Below are positions 7,066-11,208 of a stretch of DNA of 11,208 bases, piece after piece. The position numbers and the translations under genes are program-made. Origin of the DNA: Bacillota bacterium (GTDB taxonomy: Bacteria; Bacillota; DTU025); contig DMOT01000139.1 of NCBI GenBank assembly GCA_003456765.1, positions 1 through 11,208 on the forward strand, given 5' to 3'. How positions within the stretch are numbered: position 1 is the stretch's first letter; each line of letters begins with the position of its first letter. The notes under the pieces are model-generated. The model was not told where the DNA came from, ran no database searches, and was given only the letters and a program-made list of their open reading frames with translations.

Positions 7066-7701
7066 TTACTTTGCCTTCGCCTTTACAGAGTCCCGGACAG
7101 TCACAAGACCATGATTGGCACCGGGGACCGCACCCCGCACCATCAGCAGGTTTCTCTCCGGGTCGACCTTTATGACCTTCAATCCCAGGCTTGTCGCTCT
7201 AGCGCCGCCAAGCCTGCCTGCCATCTTTCGTCCCTTGAACACCCTGGCGGGGCCGGTCGCGCCGAGTGATCCCACTCCCCTGTGGTAGTGGGAACCGTGC
7301 GCCATCGGACCGCGGCTGAAATTCCATCTCTTCATTGGGCCGGAGAACCCCTTGCCCTTTGAGATGCCAGTCACATCAACCAGGTCGCCTTCTGACCACT
7401 GCCCAACCTTGATCTCCTGGCCGAGCTCATAGGCATCCGCTGACTCTATGCGAAACTCCCTGAGATACTTGCCAGGCCCTACATTAGCCTTGGCATAATG
7501 GCCGGCCATAGGCTTGCCCACACGCCGCTTGTCTACTGTGCCAAACCCGATCTGGATAGCTTCATAGCCATCAGTGGCTGTGTGCTTCCTCTGAACAACA
7601 TGACATGGCCCCGCCTCTATAACTGTAACCGGATGAACCGTTCCGTCTTCATCGAAAACCTGGGTCATCCCAATCTTTCTGCCGATAATGGCTCTGCCCA
7701 C
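7066..7701 (-). CDS. rplC: 50S ribosomal protein L3
   Basis: L3 binds 23S rRNA near its 3' end early in assembly, and its long loop reaches the peptidyl-transferase centre. The 211-residue product begins [16 protein letters not shown] and has [17 protein letters not shown] (112-128), [18 protein letters not shown] (131-148), [14 protein letters not shown] (153-166) and [11 protein letters not shown] (184-194), in the right order for L3. The start is GTG (7701-7699), the first codon that gives the standard N-terminus. Upstream is a modest GAGGGGG at 7716-7710. It is 20 bases after rpsJ and 13 before rplD. Confidence 0.98.
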   Translation of the reverse strand: MGRAIIGRKIGMTQVFDEDGTVHPVTVIEAGPCHVVQRKHTATDGYEAIQIGFGTVDKRRVGKPMAGHYAKANVGPGKYLREFRIESADAYELGQEIKVGQWSEGDLVDVTGISKGKGFSGPMKRWNFSRGPMAHGSHYHRGVGSLGATGPARVFKGRKMAGRLGGARATSLGLKVIKVDPERNLLMVRGAVPGANHGLVTVRDSVKAKAK

Positions 7702-7721
7702 GCCTCACACCCCCTCATGGC

Positions 7722-8030
7722 CTACAACTTGATCTCTATGTCTACTCCTGCCGGCAGGTCAAGACGCATCAAGGCGTCGATGGTCTTGGGAGTAGGCTCC
7801 AAAATGTCTATCAGTCGCTTATGAGTCCTCATTTCGAACTGCTCACGAGAATCCTTGTCGACGTGAACAGAGCGCAACACCGTGTATACGTTCCTTTCTG
7901 TCGGAAGCGGGACAGGTCCCGAAACATCTGACCCCATTCTCCTGGCAGTCTCCACAATTCTCTCTGCAGACTGATCCAATATCTTATGATCAAACGCCTT
8001 CAACTTGATCCGGATTTTCTGAGTTGCCAT
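7722..8030 (-). CDS. rpsJ: 30S ribosomal protein S10
   Basis: S10 is a 30S head protein. In many bacteria it also pairs with NusB as part of the antitermination and transcription-translation coupling machinery. The 102-residue product shows [18 protein letters not shown] (5-22), [17 protein letters not shown] (38-54) and [20 protein letters not shown] (56-75). Residues around 57-60, where tetracycline- and tigecycline-resistance changes are known, look like the usual sequence. The ATG at 8030-8028 has AGGAGG at 8044-8039, eight bases upstream. It is the first gene of the S10 block, 166 bases after the tuf stop. Confidence 0.99.
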   Translation of the reverse strand: MATQKIRIKLKAFDHKILDQSAERIVETARRMGSDVSGPVPLPTERNVYTVLRSVHVDKDSREQFEMRTHKRLIDILEPTPKTIDALMRLDLPAGVDIEIKL

Positions 8031-8134
8031 ATTGGCTCCCTCCTATTCGCCCGATTGCTTTGACGGACATACTCCACGGAAGTTACTCCGACGGCGCCAC
8101 CGTGCAGACAATCTCCCGCTTCATCGCAGATTCA

Positions 8135-8158
8135 TGGGGGCGGGACTTCCCGCCCCCA
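8135..8158 (-). other. Strong GC hairpin in the tuf-rpsJ spacer, no U-tract
   Basis: Bases 8135-8145 (TGGGGGCGGGA) are perfectly complementary to 8148-8158, giving ten or eleven pairs, nine of them G-C, with a two- to four-base loop. In the direction of transcription it begins 38 bases after the tuf stop and ends 104 bases before the rpsJ start. The next bases on the minus strand are ATGAATCTGCG, and on the plus strand AGAGAAACACAGC, so neither side has the U run of a standard intrinsic terminator. It may be a processing or stability element, a partial attenuator or an S10 leader structure. I see no convincing -35/-10 pair between it and rpsJ. Confidence 0.75.
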
Positions 8159-8196
8159 GAGAAACACAGCTTATCTCTTTTGAAACTGCAATTGAC

Positions 8197-9399
8197 TTAC
8201 TCGATAATCGATGCCACTGCACCGGCTCCTACTGTGCGACCACCCTCACGGATAGCAAAGCGGAGTCCGGGCTCCATAGCGATGGGGCTGATCAGGCTGA
8301 TCGTCATGACCGTGTTGTCGCCAGGCATGACCATCTCCGTGCCCTCTGGAAGCTGGACGTTTCCTGTAACGTCTGTCGTCCTGAAGTAGAACTGCGGACG
8401 ATAGCCGTTGAAGAACGGAGTATGCCGGCCGCCCTCTTCCTTCGTCAGCACGTAAACCTGAGCTGTAAACTTCGTATGCGGAGTGATCGACCCGGGCTTT
8501 GCCAGCACCTGGCCGCGCTCCACCTCATCCCTGTCGATGCCGCGAAGCAAGCAGCCGACGTTGTCGCCTGCAACACCCTGATCAAGGAGCTTGCGGAACA
8601 TCTCAACACCGGTCACGACCGTCTTTCTTGACTCAGGCATGAGGCCAACTATGTGCACCTCATCTCCGACCTTGACAATGCCGCGCTCGACTCTGCCTGT
8701 GACGACAGTGCCGCGCCCGGTAATCGTAAAGACGTCCTCGATAGGCATGAGGAACGGCTTCTCCGTCTCGCGCTGTGGCTCTGGGAAATAGGCATCGATG
8801 GCTTCAACGAGCTTCCAGATCTGACCGCACCACTCGCAGTCCTTCGAGCCGCACGAGCACTCGCCAGCCCTCAGCGCCGACAGAGGAATCACAGGAATCT
8901 CGTCTCCCGGGAACTCATACTCGTTGAGCAGATCCCTGACCTCCAGCTCAACTAGCTCAAGAAGTTCTGGGTCATCAACCATATCCACCTTGTTGAGCGC
9001 CACCACGATCGACGGAACGCCAACCTGGCGGGCAAGCAAGATATGCTCGCGCGTCTGCGGCATCGGGCCGTCGGCGGCTGACACCACGAGAATCGCTCCA
9101 TCCATCTGAGCAGCCCCGGTGATCATGTTCTTGATGTAGTCTGCGTGCCCAGGACAGTCGACGTGAGCATAGTGACGGTTCGGCGTCTCATACTCAACGT
9201 GGGACGTGCTGATCGTGATCCCACGAGCCTTCTCCTCCGGCGCCTTGTCGATCTTGTCAAAGTCCATGAACTGGGCGAGCCCATTCTTCGCCAGGACATT
9301 TGTGAGCGCCGACGTCAGCGTCGTTTTGCCGTGGTCGACGTGCCCTATTGTCCCGATGTTAAGGTGGGGCTTGGTCCTTTCAAACTTCTGCTTGGCCAT
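8197..9399 (-). CDS. tuf: Elongation factor Tu
   Basis: EF-Tu is the GTPase that carries aminoacyl-tRNA to the ribosomal A site. The 400-residue product has the P-loop GHVDHGKT (19-26), switch I RGITI (59-63), DCPGH (81-85), NKVD (136-139) and SAL (174-176), followed by the beta-barrel domains with [15 protein letters not shown] and the C-terminal [15 protein letters not shown]. After SAL there is a Cys-rich segment, C181-x-C183-x4-C188-x2-C191, absent from E. coli EF-Tu. A TTG at 9408 would add three residues, but the ATG at 9399 gives the standard [12 protein letters not shown] start and lies ten bases from GGAGG at 9414-9410. It is 24 bases after fusA and is the last gene of the str part. 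Confidence 0.99.
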   Translation of the reverse strand: MAKQKFERTKPHLNIGTIGHVDHGKTTLTSALTNVLAKNGLAQFMDFDKIDKAPEEKARGITISTSHVEYETPNRHYAHVDCPGHADYIKNMITGAAQMDGAILVVSAADGPMPQTREHILLARQVGVPSIVVALNKVDMVDDPELLELVELEVRDLLNEYEFPGDEIPVIPLSALRAGECSCGSKDCEWCGQIWKLVEAIDAYFPEPQRETEKPFLMPIEDVFTITGRGTVVTGRVERGIVKVGDEVHIVGLMPESRKTVVTGVEMFRKLLDQGVAGDNVGCLLRGIDRDEVERGQVLAKPGSITPHTKFTAQVYVLTKEEGGRHTPFFNGYRPQFYFRTTDVTGNVQLPEGTEMVMPGDNTVMTISLISPIAMEPGLRFAIREGGRTVGAGAVASIIE

Positions 9400-9409
9400 T
9401 TCTTTCAAT

Positions 9410-9414
9410 CCTCC
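9410..9414 (-). promoter_or_regulatory. tuf ribosome binding site deciding the start
   Basis: GGAGG on the minus strand lies ten bases before the ATG at 9399 but only one base before the TTG at 9408. The TTG is therefore too close to be the start. Confidence 0.85.
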
Positions 9415-9423
9415 CTTGCATTC

Positions 9424-11208
9424 TCAGGACAAAACTCCTCGGTATCGTCGCATGATCTCCACAGCTAGGTTCTGGGGGACCTGCTCGTACCTGAGAAAAT
9501 GCATTGTGTGGTTCGCCCTTCCCTGCGATAGTGACCTCACGGTTGTGGCGTAACCAAACATTTCTGCCAGTGGAACCTGCGCCCTTATGACCTGATTGGG
9601 TCCGATGTTCTCCAGGGCAGTAACCTTGCCCCGTCGGGCGCCAAGATCCGCCATTATGTCACCAACATAAACCTCAGGAGTCTCTATCTCCACTCTCATG
9701 ATCGGCTCCTGGAGCACTGCTCCAGCACGCTCCAAGGCTTCTTTGAAAGCCAAGGACCCTGCGATCTTGAATGAGAGCTCCGAGGAATCCACCTCGTGAT
9801 AGGAACCATCGACGAGAGCCACCGCCACGTCAACAACTGGATATCCCGCGAGAACCCCTGTTCCTGCCGCTTCCTGAATGCCCCGCTCAACTGCGGGTAT
9901 GAAGTCTCTTGGGATCGCTCCTCCCACGACCTTGTTTTCGAAGACAACGCCGGATCCCTGGGCCCCCGGCTCCAGCTCCAAAACGACGTGGCCGTACTGT
10001 CCGCGTCCACCGGTTTGCCTTACAAACCTTCCTTCATGCCTCACCGGGCAAGTTATCGTCTCCCTGTATGCGACCTGAGGCTTGCCCACATTCGCCTGCA
10101 CGCTGAATTCACGTAGCAGTCTGTCGACTATGACCTCAAGATGCAGTTCGCCCATGCCGGAGATGAGAGTCTGACCCGTCTCGCTGTCCGTTCGCACCTG
10201 GAACGTTGGGTCTTCTTCCGCCAGCTTCGCCAGGGAAACCGTCAAGCGGTCTTCATCATTCTTGCTCTTGGGCTCGACCGCAACCGATATGACTGGCTCC
10301 GGGAACTCCATGCGTTCCAGAAGAAGTGGTTCGCGCTCGTCGCACAGGGTGTCGCCGGTGGTTGTATTCCTGAGTCCCACTGCAGCAACGATATCTCCTG
10401 TGGAAACCAGCTCCAGTTCCTCTCTGTGGTTCGCGTGCATCCTGAGTATGCGCCCGAACCTCTCGCGTTTCCCTTTAGAGGCATTGTAGACTGTATCTCC
10501 AACCCTCACAACGCCTGAGTAAACCCTGAAGTAAGCAAGCTTGCCCACATATGGGTCTGTCGCGATCTTGAATGCCAGCCCGCAGAAAGGCTCATCATCA
10601 GACGGACCTCGCTCAACCTTATCCTCTTTGCCAGATGGATCAACCCCGACTATGGGCGGTACTTCCACAGGTGATGGAAGATAGTCCACAATAGCATCGA
10701 GGAGAGACTGCACGCCCTTGTTTCTGTATGCGGATCCGCACAGAACCGGAGTCAGCTTCGCAGAGAGAGTCGCTCTCCGCAACCCGCCAACAAGATCCTC
10801 GGAGCTGATCTCTTCACCGTTCACATACAACACCATGACATGGTAGTCGTTCTCAGCTACCAGTTCCACAAGGCGCTCGCGCGCCTCTCTTGCCGCGTCC
10901 CGCAGCTCCTCAGGAATCTCGGCAACTTGCCGACTCACTCCAAGGTCATCCATGTACACAATGGCCTTCTGTGCGAGCAGGTCAACCATCCCGGAAAACC
11001 CGTCTTCAGCTCCTATAGGAATCTGAACAGGCACCGGCGTCCCTCCGAGTTTCTCACGAATCGCACGAACTGCCATGTCAAAATCGGCCCCGACTCGATC
11101 CATCTTGTTTACGAAGGCAATCCGGGGCACTTTATATCTGTCAGCCTGCCGCCAAACCGTTTCAGACTGAGCCTGAACCCCTTCCGCAGCATCGAAGACA
11201 GCCACTGC
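9424..11208 (-). CDS. fusA: Elongation factor G, 5' end cut by window edge
   Basis: EF-G is the GTPase that drives translocation and, with RRF, ribosome recycling. The window holds 594 codons and the TGA stop. About 100 N-terminal residues, including the P-loop, switch regions and start codon, lie beyond base 11208. The visible part starts in the G domain (NKMD at visible residues 34-37, GSA at 158-160), then domain II ([15 protein letters not shown]), domain III ([20 protein letters not shown]), domain IV ([12 protein letters not shown]) and the domain V region ([29 protein letters not shown]). The sequence and the position before tuf mark it as the main EF-G rather than an EF-G paralogue. 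A GTG at 11205-11203 is internal, not the start. Confidence 0.98.
   Translation of the reverse strand, partial: AVAVFDAAEGVQAQSETVWRQADRYKVPRIAFVNKMDRVGADFDMAVRAIREKLGGTPVPVQIPIGAEDGFSGMVDLLAQKAIVYMDDLGVSRQVAEIPEELRDAAREARERLVELVAENDYHVMVLYVNGEEISSEDLVGGLRRATLSAKLTPVLCGSAYRNKGVQSLLDAIVDYLPSPVEVPPIVGVDPSGKEDKVERGPSDDEPFCGLAFKIATDPYVGKLAYFRVYSGVVRVGDTVYNASKGKRERFGRILRMHANHREELELVSTGDIVAAVGLRNTTTGDTLCDEREPLLLERMEFPEPVISVAVEPKSKNDEDRLTVSLAKLAEEDPTFQVRTDSETGQTLISGMGELHLEVIVDRLLREFSVQANVGKPQVAYRETITCPVRHEGRFVRQTGGRGQYGHVVLELEPGAQGSGVVFENKVVGGAIPRDFIPAVERGIQEAAGTGVLAGYPVVDVAVALVDGSYHEVDSSELSFKIAGSLAFKEALERAGAVLQEPIMRVEIETPEVYVGDIMADLGARRGKVTALENIGPNQVIRAQVPLAEMFGYATTVRSLSQGRANHTMHFLRYEQVPQNLAVEIMRRYRGVLS

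Noticed and set aside
8077..8090. Short inverted repeat CGGA/TCCG in the rpsJ leader.
   Set aside because: Only four pairs, with no extension on either side.
8083..8124. A 13-codon minus-strand upstream frame (MKREIVCTVAPSE) in the S10 leader, overlapping a four-codon frame that starts at 8135.
   Set aside because: Neither has a Shine-Dalgarno, and frames this short are expected by chance in a 166-base spacer.
8031..8134. Possible S10 promoter between the hairpin and rpsJ.
   Set aside because: No -35/-10 pair with 16-18 base spacing could be found; the nearest candidates (TTGTCT, TAACTT) have wrong spacing.
11203..11205. GTG at the right edge as the fusA start.
   Set aside because: The reading frame continues to base 11208 with the EF-G sequence [10 protein letters not shown], and about 100 conserved N-terminal residues would be missing.

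Overview
The window is one uninterrupted ribosomal-protein and translation-factor operon, with every gene on the minus strand. Transcription runs from high to low coordinates. In that order it holds fusA (5' end cut by the window edge), tuf, rpsJ, rplC, rplD, rplW, rplB, rpsS, rplV, rpsC, rplP, rpmC, rpsQ, rplN, rplX, rplE, rpsZ (zinc-type S14), rpsH, rplF, rplR and the first 21 codons of rpsE. This is the classic bacterial order of the end of the str operon joined to all of S10 and most of spc. I see no gene on the plus strand; the long plus-strand open frames lie antisense to well-conserved ribosomal genes.

The organism looks like a moderately GC-rich member of Bacillota (Clostridia-like or an early-branching relative). 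The reasons are the four-cysteine S14 of 61 residues; an S3 with the Glu-Gly-Tyr-Ser form of its C-terminal motif, as I remember it from Bacillus; an EF-Tu with an extra Cys-rich segment in the G domain that I recall from several clostridial lineages; and strong AGGAGG-type ribosome binding sites before most genes. This assignment is inference from protein features recalled from memory, not from a database search.

Region by region: 9424-11208 is fusA; 8197-9399 is tuf; 8031-8196 is the only sizeable spacer (166 bases) and carries a strong GC hairpin without a U-tract; 3041-8030 is the S10 gene block, rpsJ to rpsQ; 1-3010 is the spc block, rplN to the rpsE start. Within the S10 and spc blocks the genes are 3-39 bases apart, abut or overlap, and several stop codons lie inside the Shine-Dalgarno of the next gene, which implies translational coupling. 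No promoter or intrinsic terminator could be supported inside the window, so the main promoter is probably upstream of fusA, outside it.

All products act together. The proteins assemble the 30S (S3, S5, S8, S10, S14, S17, S19) and 50S (L2-L6, L14, L16, L18, L22-L24, L29) subunits, and EF-Tu and EF-G deliver aminoacyl-tRNA and drive translocation. I found no unknown or accessory system. The second-look items are the tuf-rpsJ hairpin, the EF-Tu cysteine cluster, and single-residue departures at conserved positions in S5, L22, S19, L5 and EF-G.
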